Notes under the pieces: generated by a model
Told to the model about the DNA's origin: nothing
Database searches by the model: none
The model's input: only the letters and a program-made list of their open reading frames with translations
DNA from: Afipia sp. GAS231
GTDB lineage: Bacteria > Pseudomonadota > Alphaproteobacteria > Rhizobiales > Xanthobacteraceae
Length of the DNA stretch: 64,000 bases
Direction of reading: 5' to 3'
Assembly (NCBI RefSeq): GCF_900103365.1
Contig: NZ_LT629703.1
Location: 6,062,501 to 6,126,500, forward strand
Program-made: the position numbers and the translations under genes
Shown here: positions 1 through 9,128 of the stretch, one piece after another
Numbering within the stretch: position 1 is the stretch's first letter
How the letters are laid out: the number at the start of each line of letters is the position of its first letter

Positions 1-2
1 GT

Positions 3-266
3 CATCACGGCGCCTGGCGCGACGTTTCGCTGATCAAGGTCGCGGTGCCCGCCATGCTGCAGCGGATCGCCGATCGCGCCATGCAGGTGTTCGGCGCCAT
101 GGGCGGCTCCGACGACACGCCGATCCATCAGGCGCTGGCCTGGGGGCGCTTGCTGCGGATTGGCGACGGCCCCGATGAAGTGCATCTGCGGCAGATATTT
201 CGGATGGAGCCGATGCCGGCCTGGTCGATCGCCAATTCACCGTATCTGTCTGCACACCCGTCCTGA
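3..266 (+). CDS. Acyl-CoA dehydrogenase, C-terminal fragment (partial at window edge)
   Basis: The reading frame is open from the left edge to a TGA at 264-266. The roughly 87 visible residues match the last helices of FAD-dependent acyl-CoA dehydrogenases: an IKVAVPAMLQRIADRAMQVFG helix (the family's Gln/Gly-rich dimer helix), then LRIGDGPDEVHLRQI, the conserved ADGPDEVH-type motif near the C-terminus that contacts FAD. The upstream part, including the catalytic glutamate region, lies outside the window. It precedes a Baeyer-Villiger monooxygenase by 50 nt on the same strand, so the two may be co-transcribed. Substrate chain length cannot be judged from this piece. Confidence 0.85.
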   Translation, partial: HHGAWRDVSLIKVAVPAMLQRIADRAMQVFGAMGGSDDTPIHQALAWGRLLRIGDGPDEVHLRQIFRMEPMPAWSIANSPYLSAHPS

Positions 267-316
267 GCGGTGCTAATGACGGCCTTATACCTTGATTTCT
301 CGAAGGACGCTTTCGG

Positions 317-2137
317 ATGACGATCACAGACCAGCCCCAGGCCTTGCAGACCCCTTCGATCGACAAGGAGCGGCTGCGCAAAAAATATCTGGAGGAGCGC
401 AACAAGCGGCTCCGCGCCGACGGCAACGACCAGTATCTGCAAGTCACCGGACATCTCGCCCGTTATCTCGACGACCCCTATACACCGGTCACCCCGCGGG
501 CGCCGAAGACCGATCATGTCACGTTCGCTTTTATCGGCGGCGGCTTTGCCGGGCTTGCCACTGCAGCGCGGCTGTCGGAAGCCGGCATCAAGGATGTCCG
601 CATCATCGAGAAGGGCGGCGATTTCGGCGGCACCTGGTACTGGAACCGGTATCCCGGAGCGCAATGCGATACGGCTTCGCTGATCTATATGCCGATGCTC
701 GAAGAAACCGGGCACATGCCGTCGGAGAAGTACGCGCATGCGCCGGAGATCCTGGCGCACTGCCAGCGCATCGGCAAACAATTCGGTCTCTACGACCACG
801 CGCTGTTTCACACGATCGTCGAAAGCCTCGAATGGGACGAGGCAAAATCGCGCTGGAACATCCGCACCAACCGCGGTGATGCCTTCACGGCGCAGTTTCT
901 CGGCATGGGCACCGGGCCGCTGCACGTGCCAAAATTGCCGGGCATTCCCGGCATCGACAGTTTCAAGGGCCACTCGTTCCATACCAGCCGCTGGGATTAC
1001 GACTACACTGGTGGCGACCCCCAGGGCGGGCTGATGGGAAAGCTGGCCGACAAACGCGTCGGCATCATCGGCACCGGGGCGACCTCGGTGCAGTGCGTGC
1101 CGTATCTCGCGCGTGCCTGCAAGGAGTTGTACGTATTTCAGCGCACGCCTTCGTCGGTCGATGTGCGCGCCAACGCGCCGATCGATCCGGAGTGGTTTTC
1201 AGAGATTGCGACGCCCGGCTGGCAGCAGCGCTGGCTGGAGAACTTTACCGCGAACCAGGCCGGAGGCGGCGCCGAGGAAGATCTGGTTCAGGACGGCTGG
1301 ACCGACTTGTCGCGGCGCATCCGCGCCAAGATCATGCTGTTGCCGCGCGAGCAGCGTACCTTGCAGAATATGCGGGCGGCATTCGAGGATTCCGACTTCG
1401 AGAAGATGGAGGAAATCCGCAACCGCGTCGACGCGCTGGTGAAAGACCGCGAAACCGCCGGCAAGCTCAAGGCCTGGTATGGCCAGCTCTGCAAAAGGCC
1501 GTGCTTCCATGACGCCTATCTGCAGGCTTTCAACACACCGGGGACGCATCTGGTCGATACCGACGGCAAGGGCGTCGAGCGGATTACCGCGAATGGCGTC
1601 GTCGTCGCTGGGAAGGAATATCAGCTCGACTGCCTGATTTACGCTTCCGGCTTCGAGGTCGGCACCGAGTATAAGAGGCGCTCCGGCTTCGACCTCACCG
1701 GGCGGGCCGGCGTCAAGCTATCGGACTATTGGTCCGAGGGCATGCGCACCAAGCACGGCATCCACGTGCATGGTTTTCCGAATGCGTTCTTCGTGCAGCC
1801 GACGCAAGGCGCCAATCTGATCTCCAACGTGCCGCATAACCTGACCGAGGCGGCGCGCACCATTGCGATGATGGTGACGCATGCCCAGTCAAACGGTTTC
1901 AAGGAAATCGAAGTCACCAAAGAGGCTGAGGATAAGTGGATCGAGTTGCTGCTCACCAGCGTCGGCCGGATGATCGGCGGTCCCGACTGTACGCCCGGCT
2001 ACTACAACAACGAGGGCCGCGAGCCCGGTCCCGCGGCGCGGCTCAATGTCGGCCATCCCGCGGGTGCAATGGCCTATTTCAAGTACATCGATGAATGGCG
2101 CCAGAGCGGCCAGTTCGAGGGGTTGCAGTTCCGCTGA
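317..2137 (+). CDS. Flavin-containing Baeyer-Villiger monooxygenase
   Basis: Predicted 606-residue cytoplasmic FAD/NADPH enzyme that inserts oxygen next to a ketone to give an ester or lactone. The FAD Rossmann motif GGGFAG is at residues 74-79, followed by [15 protein letters not shown] near 104-118. The family fingerprint FxGxxxHxxxW is intact at 216-226 ([11 protein letters not shown]), and the NADPH Rossmann motif GTGATS is at 252-257. The length, with an N-terminal extension of about 65 residues before the FAD domain, fits the larger BVMO subgroup (cyclopentadecanone or steroid type) rather than the roughly 540-residue cyclohexanone type. ATG 317 follows an AAGGAC ribosome site. The neighbouring acyl-CoA dehydrogenase and alkyl-sulfatase suggest use of alicyclic or long-chain compounds; the substrate is unknown. 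Confidence 0.9.
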   Translation: MTITDQPQALQTPSIDKERLRKKYLEERNKRLRADGNDQYLQVTGHLARYLDDPYTPVTPRAPKTDHVTFAFIGGGFAGLATAARLSEAGIKDVRIIEKGGDFGGTWYWNRYPGAQCDTASLIYMPMLEETGHMPSEKYAHAPEILAHCQRIGKQFGLYDHALFHTIVESLEWDEAKSRWNIRTNRGDAFTAQFLGMGTGPLHVPKLPGIPGIDSFKGHSFHTSRWDYDYTGGDPQGGLMGKLADKRVGIIGTGATSVQCVPYLARACKELYVFQRTPSSVDVRANAPIDPEWFSEIATPGWQQRWLENFTANQAGGGAEEDLVQDGWTDLSRRIRAKIMLLPREQRTLQNMRAAFEDSDFEKMEEIRNRVDALVKDRETAGKLKAWYGQLCKRPCFHDAYLQAFNTPGTHLVDTDGKGVERITANGVVVAGKEYQLDCLIYASGFEVGTEYKRRSGFDLTGRAGVKLSDYWSEGMRTKHGIHVHGFPNAFFVQPTQGANLISNVPHNLTEAARTIAMMVTHAQSNGFKEIEVTKEAEDKWIELLLTSVGRMIGGPDCTPGYYNNEGREPGPAARLNVGHPAGAMAYFKYIDEWRQSGQFEGLQFR

Positions 2138-2191
2138 ACTGTCACCGTTGAATTCGAGAGTTAGTTTCTGTCACGCGAGGAGTGCACGAGT

Positions 2192-4150
2192 ATGACCCAG
2201 CCAGCCATGGACGAACGGCCCAAGGAAACGTCAAAGGAAACGCCGAAAGACGCCTCCGCTTCGGTCATCGCGCAGCACGCGGCGACACTGAAGGCGCTGC
2301 CATTCTCGGATACACGCGATTTCGACGACGCCGCGCGCGGTTTCCTCGGCACGGTGGAAAACGCCAAGATCACCTCGCCGCAGGGCAGGGTGGTCTGGAG
2401 TCTCGAGCCCTACGGTTTCATGTCGGCGGACGCGGCGCCGCCGACGGTCGATCCCAGCCTGTGGCGGCAATCGCGGCTCAACATGCATCACGGCCTGTTC
2501 GAGGTGGTGCCCGGCGTCTATCAGGTGCGCGGGCTCGACATCGCCAACATGACGCTGATCGAGGGCAACAACGGCGTCATCGTGGTGGATACGCTGACCT
2601 CGATCGAGGGCGCGCGGGCGGCGATGGAGCTCTACTTCCAGCACCGCGGCAAGAAGCCGGTCGCGGCGGTCATCTTTACCCATACCCACACCGACCATTG
2701 GGGCGGCGCGCGCGGCGTGCTCGACGACGAAACACTGGCGTCCGGCAAAGTGCCGATCATTGCGCCCAACCTGTTCATGGAGCATGCGGTCTCGGAAAAT
2801 ATCATCGCCGGGCCGGCAATGTTGCGGCGTGCGCAATATCAGTTCGGGCCGTTCCTCGCCAAGGGCGTGCGCGGGCAGGTCGATTGCGGGCTCGGCAAGT
2901 CGATGGCGGCGGGTTCGGTGGCGCTGTTGCGCCCGACCGACTTGATCATGGCGACCGGCGACAAGCGCACCATCGATGGGCTCGAATTCGAGTTCCAGAT
3001 GGCGCCGAACTCGGAAGCGCCGGCGGAGATGCATTTCTTCATTCCGCGCTACAAGCTGTTGAATCTCGCGGAAAACTGCACGCACAATTTCCACAACCTG
3101 CTGCCGTTCCGTGGTGCCGACGTCCGCGACGCGCTGGCCTGGTCGAAATATCTCGGTGAAGCCTTGCAGATGTGGGGCGGCAAGGCGGACGCAATGTGCG
3201 GCCAGCACCATTGGCCGGTATGGGGCCATGAGCGGATCGACACCATGATCCGTCAGCAGCGGGATCTCTACAAATTCGCGCATGACCAGACCTTGCGGTT
3301 GATCAACCACGGCCTGACGGCCGCTGAAATTGCCGAAACCATCCGCCTGCCGGCGAGCCTCGACGGCGCCTGGCATGGCCGCGGCTATTACGGCCACATC
3401 CGGCACAATGTGAAGGCGATCTACCAGAAGTATCTCGGATGGTACGACGCCAACCCGGTCAATCTCGATCCATTGCCGCCGGTGGAATCCGGCAAGAAGT
3501 ATGTCGAGTATATGGGCGGCGCAGACGCCATTCTCGAACGGGCTCGAAGGGATTTTGCCAAGGGCGAATTCCGTTTCGTGGCGCAGGCCGTCAGCCATCT
3601 CGTGTTCGCCGATCCCGACAACCAGGCCGCGCGGGCGATGTTGGCGGATACGTTCGAGCAGCTCGGCTATGCCTCGGAAAGTTCGACCTGGCGCAACGCC
3701 TATCTGTTCGGCGCGCAGGAATTGCGCAACGGCATGCCCAAGGCGCCGCCGCGCCCGGCGATGCCGCGCGAGACGCTGGCCGCCTTGCGCACGGAGCAGC
3801 TCTGGGACGTGCTCGGCGTTCGCCTCAACGGCCCCAAGGCCGAAGGCAAGCGGATCGTGCTGAACTGGATCTTCACCGACACCGACGAGCGTTTCATCCT
3901 CAACCTGGAGAACAGCGCGCTGACTTATGTGGCCGGCGGACAGGCGGCGGATGCCGACGCCTCGTTCACGCTGGCGCGCGGCGTGCTCGACGAAGTCATC
4001 GCCAAGCTGACGACGTTCCCGGAAGCCGTTGGCGCAGGCAAGATCAAGGTCAGCGGCAATCCGATGCGGCTCGGCGAATTGATGATGCTGATGGATGAGT
4101 TTCCGCGGATGTTCGAAATCGTGGAGCCGAAGCGGACCGCGGTGAGTTGA
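2192..4150 (+). CDS. Alkyl-sulfatase, metallo-beta-lactamase fold (SdsA1-type)
   Basis: Predicted 652-residue Zn-dependent alkylsulfatase that hydrolyses primary alkyl sulfates such as SDS to alcohol and sulfate. The binuclear zinc motif THTHTDHWGG lies at residues 163-172 (HxHxDH). Further candidate ligands sit in ENCTHNFHN and GQHHWPVWGHE. The order is metallo-beta-lactamase domain (about 100-340), dimerisation domain (about 390-520), and a C-terminal SCP2-like domain (about 530-645) thought to bind the alkyl chain. Unlike Pseudomonas SdsA1, the N-terminus is hydrophilic (Lys/Glu/Thr-rich) with no signal peptide, so the enzyme is probably cytoplasmic. ATG 2192 follows a GAGGAG site. The gene is 54 nt behind the monooxygenase gene and probably shares its transcript. 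Confidence 0.88.
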   Translation: MTQPAMDERPKETSKETPKDASASVIAQHAATLKALPFSDTRDFDDAARGFLGTVENAKITSPQGRVVWSLEPYGFMSADAAPPTVDPSLWRQSRLNMHHGLFEVVPGVYQVRGLDIANMTLIEGNNGVIVVDTLTSIEGARAAMELYFQHRGKKPVAAVIFTHTHTDHWGGARGVLDDETLASGKVPIIAPNLFMEHAVSENIIAGPAMLRRAQYQFGPFLAKGVRGQVDCGLGKSMAAGSVALLRPTDLIMATGDKRTIDGLEFEFQMAPNSEAPAEMHFFIPRYKLLNLAENCTHNFHNLLPFRGADVRDALAWSKYLGEALQMWGGKADAMCGQHHWPVWGHERIDTMIRQQRDLYKFAHDQTLRLINHGLTAAEIAETIRLPASLDGAWHGRGYYGHIRHNVKAIYQKYLGWYDANPVNLDPLPPVESGKKYVEYMGGADAILERARRDFAKGEFRFVAQAVSHLVFADPDNQAARAMLADTFEQLGYASESSTWRNAYLFGAQELRNGMPKAPPRPAMPRETLAALRTEQLWDVLGVRLNGPKAEGKRIVLNWIFTDTDERFILNLENSALTYVAGGQAADADASFTLARGVLDEVIAKLTTFPEAVGAGKIKVSGNPMRLGELMMLMDEFPRMFEIVEPKRTAVS

Positions 4151-4166
4151 TTGAGAGTTGCGAAAA

Positions 4167-4250
4167 CGTCATTGCGAGGAGCATAGCGACGAAGCAATCC
4201 ATCTTTCTTTACGGCGATAGATGGATTGCTTCGCTTCGCTCGCAATGACG
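4167..4250. repeat. 84-bp imperfect palindrome, CGTCATTGCGAG family, copy A
   Basis: Two arms of about 34 nt (CGTCATTGCGAGGAG... and ...CTCGCAATGACG) flank a short variable centre and would fold into a long hairpin. It lies between the convergent alkyl-sulfatase and livF genes, where a hairpin could stop transcription from both sides. Two more copies occur at 54264-54349 and 55330-55414. Copy A is inverted relative to them: its left arm (GAGGAGCATAGCGACGAAGC) matches the complement of their right arms. The repeat type is common in intergenic Bradyrhizobium DNA. Confidence 0.85.
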
Positions 4251-4267
4251 GTGGAGAGTACGCGACC

Positions 4268-4972
4268 TCAAATCCCCAGATACGCCGCCTGCACCTGCTT
4301 GTTGTTGGCAAGCTCGGTGCTGGTGCCGTGCATGATCACGTTGCCGCTTTCCAGCACATAGGCGCGCTGCACCAGCGACAGCGCGCGGCTGACGTTCTGT
4401 TCGACCAGCAGGATCGCAGTGCCCATCTTGTGGATCTCGCCGATCTTCTCAAAGGTGACGTCGGTCATGACGGGCGCAAGCCCGAGGGAAGGTTCGTCGA
4501 GCATCAGCAGCCGAGGTTTCAGCATCAAGCCGCGTCCGACCGCCAGCATCTGCTGCTCGCCGCCGCTCATGGTGCCGGCGAGCTGTTTCCTGCGGTCGGC
4601 GAGCCGCGGAAATATCCCGTAGACCAGGTCGAGCGTGCGCGCGCGTTCGGCCTTGGCCTTGGGGACGTAGGCGCCGATCTCGAGATTTTCCTGCACGGAC
4701 ATTTCCGGAAACACCTGACGGCCTTCCGGCACGTGGGCGATGCCGAGTTCCGGAATCCGGTGCGGCGGCAGCGAGGCGAGGTTGGTGCCAGCAAAGGTGA
4801 TATTGCCGGCGGTGAGTTTCACGAGGCTTGAGATCGCCCGTAGCGTCGTGCTCTTGCCGGCGCCGTTGGCGCCGAGCAGACCGACGGCTTCGCCTTCGCC
4901 GACCGAGATGGTGACGCCGGTGATCGCGGGCACCGATCCGTAAGCGGCGCTGACGCCTGATAGCTCAAGCAT
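4268..4972 (-). CDS. livF: Branched-chain amino acid-type ABC transporter ATPase LivF
   Basis: A 234-residue ATPase of the HAAT (Liv) family. It has Walker A GANGAGKST (34-42), signature MSGGEQQ near 135, Walker B LLMLDEPS and the PEGRQVFPEMSVQENL segment typical of LivF. It powers import at the cytoplasmic face with LivG and the LivHM channel. It is the last gene of the minus-strand operon (binding protein, livH, livM, livG, livF), and its start overlaps the livG end by 8 nt, implying coupled translation. The 84-bp palindrome lies just beyond its stop. The imported substrate could be a branched-chain amino acid, another amino acid, an amide or an aromatic acid; the ATPase sequence does not decide this. 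Confidence 0.92.
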   Translation of the reverse strand: MLELSGVSAAYGSVPAITGVTISVGEGEAVGLLGANGAGKSTTLRAISSLVKLTAGNITFAGTNLASLPPHRIPELGIAHVPEGRQVFPEMSVQENLEIGAYVPKAKAERARTLDLVYGIFPRLADRRKQLAGTMSGGEQQMLAVGRGLMLKPRLLMLDEPSLGLAPVMTDVTFEKIGEIHKMGTAILLVEQNVSRALSLVQRAYVLESGNVIMHGTSTELANNKQVQAAYLGI

Positions 4973-5714
4973 GGGCCTCTCCCGCTGCCGGCGGATGAAC
5001 GTAGGAGCCGAGATAGGCGCGGATCACTTCCGGGTTCTCCACGATCTCCTTGGGCGAGCCCTCGGCGATCTTCTGGCCGTGGTCGAGCACCACGATATGA
5101 CGCGCGACCGCCATGATCGCGCGCATCACGTGCTCGACGATGACGATGGTCAGTCCGCGGCTGGAAAGCTTTTTGACCAGGGCGACGGCCTGATCGATTT
5201 CGGCCGGGTTCAGTCCGGCCATCACTTCGTCGAGCAGCAGGATGCGCGGCTGCGTCGCCAGCGCCCGCGCCATCTCCAGCCGGCGCTGGTCGATGGTGGT
5301 GAGGTCCTTGGCTGCGGTTTTTTCCCGGGCGGCGAGGCCGACGAATTCGATGGCTTCCAGCGCCTTTTCGCGCGCGGCGGCGACGTGCCGGTCGCGCAGG
5401 AAGGCGCCGGTCATGACGTTGTCCAGCACCGTCATCGCGCCAAACGGCTTGGCGACCTGAAACGTGCGCACCATGCCGAGCGCGCAAACGTCGTGCGGCT
5501 TCATGCCGGCGACTTCTTTTCCGAAAGCGGTGACCGAGCCGCTGTCGGGCCGGTGAAATCCGGTGATGAGATGAAAGCTCGTGGTCTTGCCGGCGCCGTT
5601 CGGTCCGATCAGCGCCACGGTCTCGTTCTCCTGCACCGAAAAGCTGACGTCCTGTACCGCGCGCAAGCCGCCGAACCGCTTGCTGAGACCCTTGATAACC
5701 AGCGCTTCTGCCAT
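4965..5714 (-). CDS. livG: Branched-chain amino acid-type ABC transporter ATPase LivG
   Basis: A 249-residue ATPase starting MAEALVIKGLSKRFGG. It has Walker A GPNGAGKTT, a degenerate signature segment (KDLTTIDQRRLEMARALA, replacing the usual LS[YF]GQQR), Walker B ILLLDEVMAGLNP and the H-loop IVIVEHVM. The start was placed at ATG 5714 because an AAGGATCGGG ribosome site precedes it and it lies 10 nt after the livM stop; a longer reading to 5777 would overlap livM without benefit. It pairs with LivF. The signature motif reads DLTTIDQR rather than LSYGQQ, an atypical but not unique variant, so full ATPase activity may depend on LivF's site. Confidence 0.9.
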   Translation of the reverse strand: MAEALVIKGLSKRFGGLRAVQDVSFSVQENETVALIGPNGAGKTTSFHLITGFHRPDSGSVTAFGKEVAGMKPHDVCALGMVRTFQVAKPFGAMTVLDNVMTGAFLRDRHVAAAREKALEAIEFVGLAAREKTAAKDLTTIDQRRLEMARALATQPRILLLDEVMAGLNPAEIDQAVALVKKLSSRGLTIVIVEHVMRAIMAVARHIVVLDHGQKIAEGSPKEIVENPEVIRAYLGSYVHPPAAGEAHA

Positions 5715-5724
5715 CGCCCGATCC

Positions 5725-6705
5725 TTACGCGCGCGCCGGCTGGCGCCGGACATAGCGCTGGTAGAGGTCGGTCGCAAAGCCGATCAGCCCGGTCGGCCGC
5801 CACAGGATGACGGCCATCAGGATCAGGCTGTAGACGGTGAGCTGGATGCCGCCGACCCGGCCGCCGAGCCAGCTTTGCAGCAAAGCAGACGTTGTTTCGA
5901 GCAGCACGGTCCCGATCACCGGTCCCCAAAGGGTACCGATACCGCCGACGATCGAAACCAGCGCCGCCTCGATCGAGATGCTGAAGCTGAACGCCGTCGC
6001 GGGGTCGATGAAGTAGATGTACTGGGTATAGAAGGTGCCGGCGAGCGCGGTCAGGAACGAACTGATCATGTAGATATCGCGCTTGATCTTCGGCGCGTTG
6101 ACGCCGATCGCTTCGGCCGCGTCTTCATCCTCGCCGATCGCGACCAGATAATATCCCATCCACGAGCGCTCGATCAGCCAGGTGATGGTCAGCCCCAGCA
6201 CGAGCAACCCGAGGACCACGTAGTAGTAGGCGGCCTTGCCCTCGAACTGCATCATCAACGGCGCGCTGCCGAGGTTCGGAATCGTGGTGCCTTCGGCGCC
6301 CCAGGCGAAATCGCGGAACTTCAGGAAGATCAGCATCAGCGCCTGCGCCGTCGCAATCGTCGCGATGGTGAAATAGGGGCCGCGCAGACGAAAGCACAGC
6401 CAGCCGATCGGCAGGCTCGCCAGCATCGCCACCACGCCGCCGGCCACCATCCCGATCCAGGGCGAGATACCGAAATCGATCTGCAGGATGGTCGAGGAGT
6501 AGGCGCCGAGGCCGAAATAGGCGGCGTGCCCGAGCGACAACTGCTTGGCGTAACCGCCCATCAGGTTCCAGGCGACGCCGATGAAGGAGAACAAAAGGAT
6601 GCGGATCGAGATGTCGATCGCAAACGAGCTGGTCACGACATGCGGCAGGGCGATCAGAATGGCGAGACCGAGCGCCAGCCAGAGCAGGTTGATGGGGCGG
6701 ATCAT
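5725..6705 (-). CDS. livM: Branched-chain amino acid-type ABC transporter permease LivM
   Basis: A 326-residue inner-membrane permease with about nine or ten hydrophobic helices. It contains the LivM hallmark GYAKQLSLGHAAYFGLGAYSS near residue 50, the ATPase-coupling loop with AIGEDEDAAEAIGVN near 192-206, and SIVGGIGTLWGPVIG. It forms the membrane channel with LivH, whose reading frame it overlaps by 4 nt (6702-6705). Ends at TAA 5727-5725, 10 nt before livG. Single-function permease; no extra domains are seen. Confidence 0.93.
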   Translation of the reverse strand: MIRPINLLWLALGLAILIALPHVVTSSFAIDISIRILLFSFIGVAWNLMGGYAKQLSLGHAAYFGLGAYSSTILQIDFGISPWIGMVAGGVVAMLASLPIGWLCFRLRGPYFTIATIATAQALMLIFLKFRDFAWGAEGTTIPNLGSAPLMMQFEGKAAYYYVVLGLLVLGLTITWLIERSWMGYYLVAIGEDEDAAEAIGVNAPKIKRDIYMISSFLTALAGTFYTQYIYFIDPATAFSFSISIEAALVSIVGGIGTLWGPVIGTVLLETTSALLQSWLGGRVGGIQLTVYSLILMAVILWRPTGLIGFATDLYQRYVRRQPARA

Positions 6706-7571
6706 CGGGCGCGTCCTCCGCCGAGTCCGTTGGGTTTGAAGGCCAGAGTCAGCAGCAGCATCGCAAACACCACGATCAATCCGGAATCGGCGCCGACGAA
6801 CTGGATGCCGAGCGATTCCGCGACCCCCATCATCAGGCTGGCGATCAGTGCGCCGATGACATTGCCGAGCGTGCCGAGCACGACCGCGACAAAGGCCATC
6901 AGCACGAATACCTGTCCGACGAACGGATAGGCCGAATAGAACGGCATCAGCAGCGAGCCGGCGGCGCCTGCCAGCGCCAGCGCAATGCCGAGGGCTACGC
7001 AGAACACGCGGTTCGGATTGATTCCCATCAGCATCGCGACATCGCGGTTTTGCGACGCCGCGCGCATTGCCTTGCCCATGTCGGTGGCACGCAGGAACAC
7101 CCAGAGCGCGCCGCTCAGCGCCATCGCGACCACGAAGGCGATCAATTTCGCAACCGGGATATAGAGCCCGCCGATGTGGAACGCCTCATCCGAATAGGAG
7201 GTGTGGACGGTGCGGTAGTTCGCCGTGAACAGCATCAGCGACAGGTTGAGCAGCAACAGCGACAGCGCAAAGGTCAGGAAGATCTGCGGCATGTCGTTTG
7301 GTCCCAGCACCCGGCGGATCAGGTAGTGCTGGATCAGCACGCCGCACACGAACAGTACCGGCATCGAGACCAGCAGCGACACGATCGGGTCGATGCCGAA
7401 CTGGCTGGAGAGGAAGAACGAGATATACATCCCGATCATCACGAATTCGCCCTGGGCGAAATTGACGATCTTGACCACGCCGAAGATCAGCGTGACGCCG
7501 ATGCTGACGAGCGCATAAATGCCGCCGATGAGCAGGCCGTTGATGACGACCTGGGCCAGTGTCTCCCACAT
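6702..7571 (-). CDS. livH: Branched-chain amino acid-type ABC transporter permease LivH
   Basis: A 289-residue inner-membrane permease. The N-terminal segment VINGLLIGGIYALVSIGVTLIFGVVKIVNFAQGEFVMIG is the LivH signature. The coupling loop reads GKAMRAASQNRDVAMLMGINPNRV, and the C-terminal part has VVLGTLGNVIGALIASLMMGVAESLG. It lies 15 nt after the binding-protein gene and overlaps livM by 4 nt, so the five genes form a tight operon read toward lower coordinates. Confidence 0.93.
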   Translation of the reverse strand: MWETLAQVVINGLLIGGIYALVSIGVTLIFGVVKIVNFAQGEFVMIGMYISFFLSSQFGIDPIVSLLVSMPVLFVCGVLIQHYLIRRVLGPNDMPQIFLTFALSLLLLNLSLMLFTANYRTVHTSYSDEAFHIGGLYIPVAKLIAFVVAMALSGALWVFLRATDMGKAMRAASQNRDVAMLMGINPNRVFCVALGIALALAGAAGSLLMPFYSAYPFVGQVFVLMAFVAVVLGTLGNVIGALIASLMMGVAESLGIQFVGADSGLIVVFAMLLLTLAFKPNGLGGGRAR

Positions 7572-7586
7572 CGAATTGGTCCGGCG

Positions 7587-8840
7587 TCAGGTTTTCATCA
7601 GCGGGGCGCGCTTGTCTTCATCGGGGAAGACACTCGCGAGATCGCCGTTTTGCCACTGCACCCCGACCGGATGGCCGTAGATGTTCTTGCCGTCCGGCCC
7701 GAACTTGACTTTGCCGCCCGGCGCCATCGCAGCATAGCCCTTCGACACGTCGAGTGTCGCGAGAGCCTCGCGAACTTTCTGCGGATCGGCGGAACCGGCG
7801 CGCTCCAGCGCATCCGCCAGCATGAAGGTCTGCGCCACCAGGCCGCCGGCATATTCGAACAGGAATTCGCCGGTGCGCTTCTTGTATTCGGCATTCACCT
7901 TCTGGGCCTCATCGCTCATGTCATGGTTCCAGTGCGCTACGCCCTGGAGACCTTCCGCGAGCTTGCCGACGTTCTTGTAGAAGTCGGGAATGACGAAGCC
8001 GCCCGAACCGCCGTTGATGGCGACATTGAGACCGACCTGCTTGACCGTTCGCACGATCAGGATGAGGTCGTTCAGATAGGAGACCGAGAACAGGGCGTTG
8101 GCGCCGGAGGCCTTGACCTTGTTGATCAGCGGCGAGGCGTCGGTGAATCCGGCCGAATAGGGCTCGAACATCACGATCTCGACGCCTTCGGCGGGCGCCA
8201 GTTCCTTCAAGCCGTTCGAGGTCGAAGTGCCGAACGCGGTATTCTCGAAGATCACCGCGACCTTCGGCTTGTCGCCGACGAGTTTTGCCATCTGCAGCTG
8301 CGCTTTCGCAAATTGCGAAGCCCGTGCAAACGGCGTGAAGGTGTAGGTGCGTCCCTTGTTGAGCTGGTCGGAGCTCGAGCCGGTGATGATCGGCATCTTG
8401 GCGCGCTCGCAGACTTCGCTGGCGATCAGCGTGAGCGCGCTGGCGAAACAGCCGTGGATCGCCGACAGCTTGTTGCCGGTGATCAGCCGGTCGGTTTCGG
8501 TGCGCGTCACTGTGGTGTCGCTCTGCACGTCGGAAACGATCAGATTGAGCTTGGCGCCGCCGAGCGATTTGATGCCGCCGGCCTCATTGACCATCTCGAC
8601 CGCGAGCTTGGCAGCGGCGACGCAGCCGACGCCGATCTGCGCCATGCCGCCGGTGGTCGGGTAAAGTGCGCCGATATTGACGGGGTCGGCCGCCCAGCCG
8701 CGCAGCGGAACCGCACCGAAGGCACCGGCTGCAAGCACGCCACCGGTCTTGACCAGGAACTGACGCCGGCTTTGCCGCTTCGAACGCGGCTGGCCTTGAT
8801 CCGCATTATTAATGACAGAGTTCTTGCGATCCTTGTTCAT
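7587..8840 (-). CDS. Periplasmic amino-acid-type substrate-binding protein (LivK family)
   Basis: A 417-residue type I periplasmic binding protein (Peripla_BP_6 family) that delivers the ligand to LivHM. The N-terminus has a Tat-like signal (SRRQFLVKTGGVLAAGAFG, about residues 24-42), then VNIGALYPTTGGMAQIG, the standard opening strand of this family. It is the first gene of the liv operon. ATG 8840 follows a strong GGGGGAG ribosome site. Binding residues cannot be assigned with confidence, so branched-chain amino acids are only one possibility. Bradyrhizobium genomes carry many such paralogues, several for aromatic acids or amides. Confidence 0.9.
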   Translation of the reverse strand: MNKDRKNSVINNADQGQPRSKRQSRRQFLVKTGGVLAAGAFGAVPLRGWAADPVNIGALYPTTGGMAQIGVGCVAAAKLAVEMVNEAGGIKSLGGAKLNLIVSDVQSDTTVTRTETDRLITGNKLSAIHGCFASALTLIASEVCERAKMPIITGSSSDQLNKGRTYTFTPFARASQFAKAQLQMAKLVGDKPKVAVIFENTAFGTSTSNGLKELAPAEGVEIVMFEPYSAGFTDASPLINKVKASGANALFSVSYLNDLILIVRTVKQVGLNVAINGGSGGFVIPDFYKNVGKLAEGLQGVAHWNHDMSDEAQKVNAEYKKRTGEFLFEYAGGLVAQTFMLADALERAGSADPQKVREALATLDVSKGYAAMAPGGKVKFGPDGKNIYGHPVGVQWQNGDLASVFPDEDKRAPLMKT

Positions 8841-9032
8841 GCCGTTACTCCCCCTGCGACGCCGGTACAGATTTCCTGTCCGATCGCTTTTGTGGCTGTC
8901 AGCCTTAGGGGTATAAGAGCATGTAATTCAGCAATTTAAAAGCGGATTTCCGCGCGATTTGCGTCGCACGGCCCGTGCGGGAGAGTGCGTTGCAATATGC
9001 GCCGGAGCGATCTGCGGCTCCAGGCTGTGCCG

Positions 9033-9044
9033 GCAACATGTTGC
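9033..9044. promoter_or_regulatory. 12-bp perfect palindrome upstream of the liv operon
   Basis: GCAACATGTTGC is a perfect 12-bp dyad about 195 nt upstream of the binding-protein start, in the 288-nt gap between that gene and the upstream glycosyltransferase. The size and symmetry suit a dimeric regulator, but no regulator is identifiable nearby, and a 12-mer palindrome can occur by chance. No other gene is seen in 8841-9128. Confidence 0.3.
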
Positions 9045-9092
9045 AATGCCTCGCCGATCCGCGTGATATTATTGACAATTTGGCAAGGGGCC

Positions 9093-9116
9093 GGCCTGCT
9101 TCGACGGAAGCGGGCC
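9093..9116 (-). terminator. Hairpin downstream of the glycosyltransferase gene
   Basis: The arms GGCCtGCTTC and GAAGCgGGCC (one mismatch) enclose a 4-nt loop, 12 nt after the glycosyltransferase stop. There is no convincing U-tract on the minus strand, so this is a weak terminator call; it could still protect the 3' end or support Rho-dependent stopping. Confidence 0.4.
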
Positions 9117-9128
9117 TGCCATTTCGAA

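Noticed and set aside
7050..8939. 629-codon plus-strand open frame opposite livH and the liv binding-protein gene
   Set aside because: It is antisense to two clear family members, is rich in Arg/His/Gln/Asp as expected for a shadow frame in high-GC DNA, and shows no recognisable domain.
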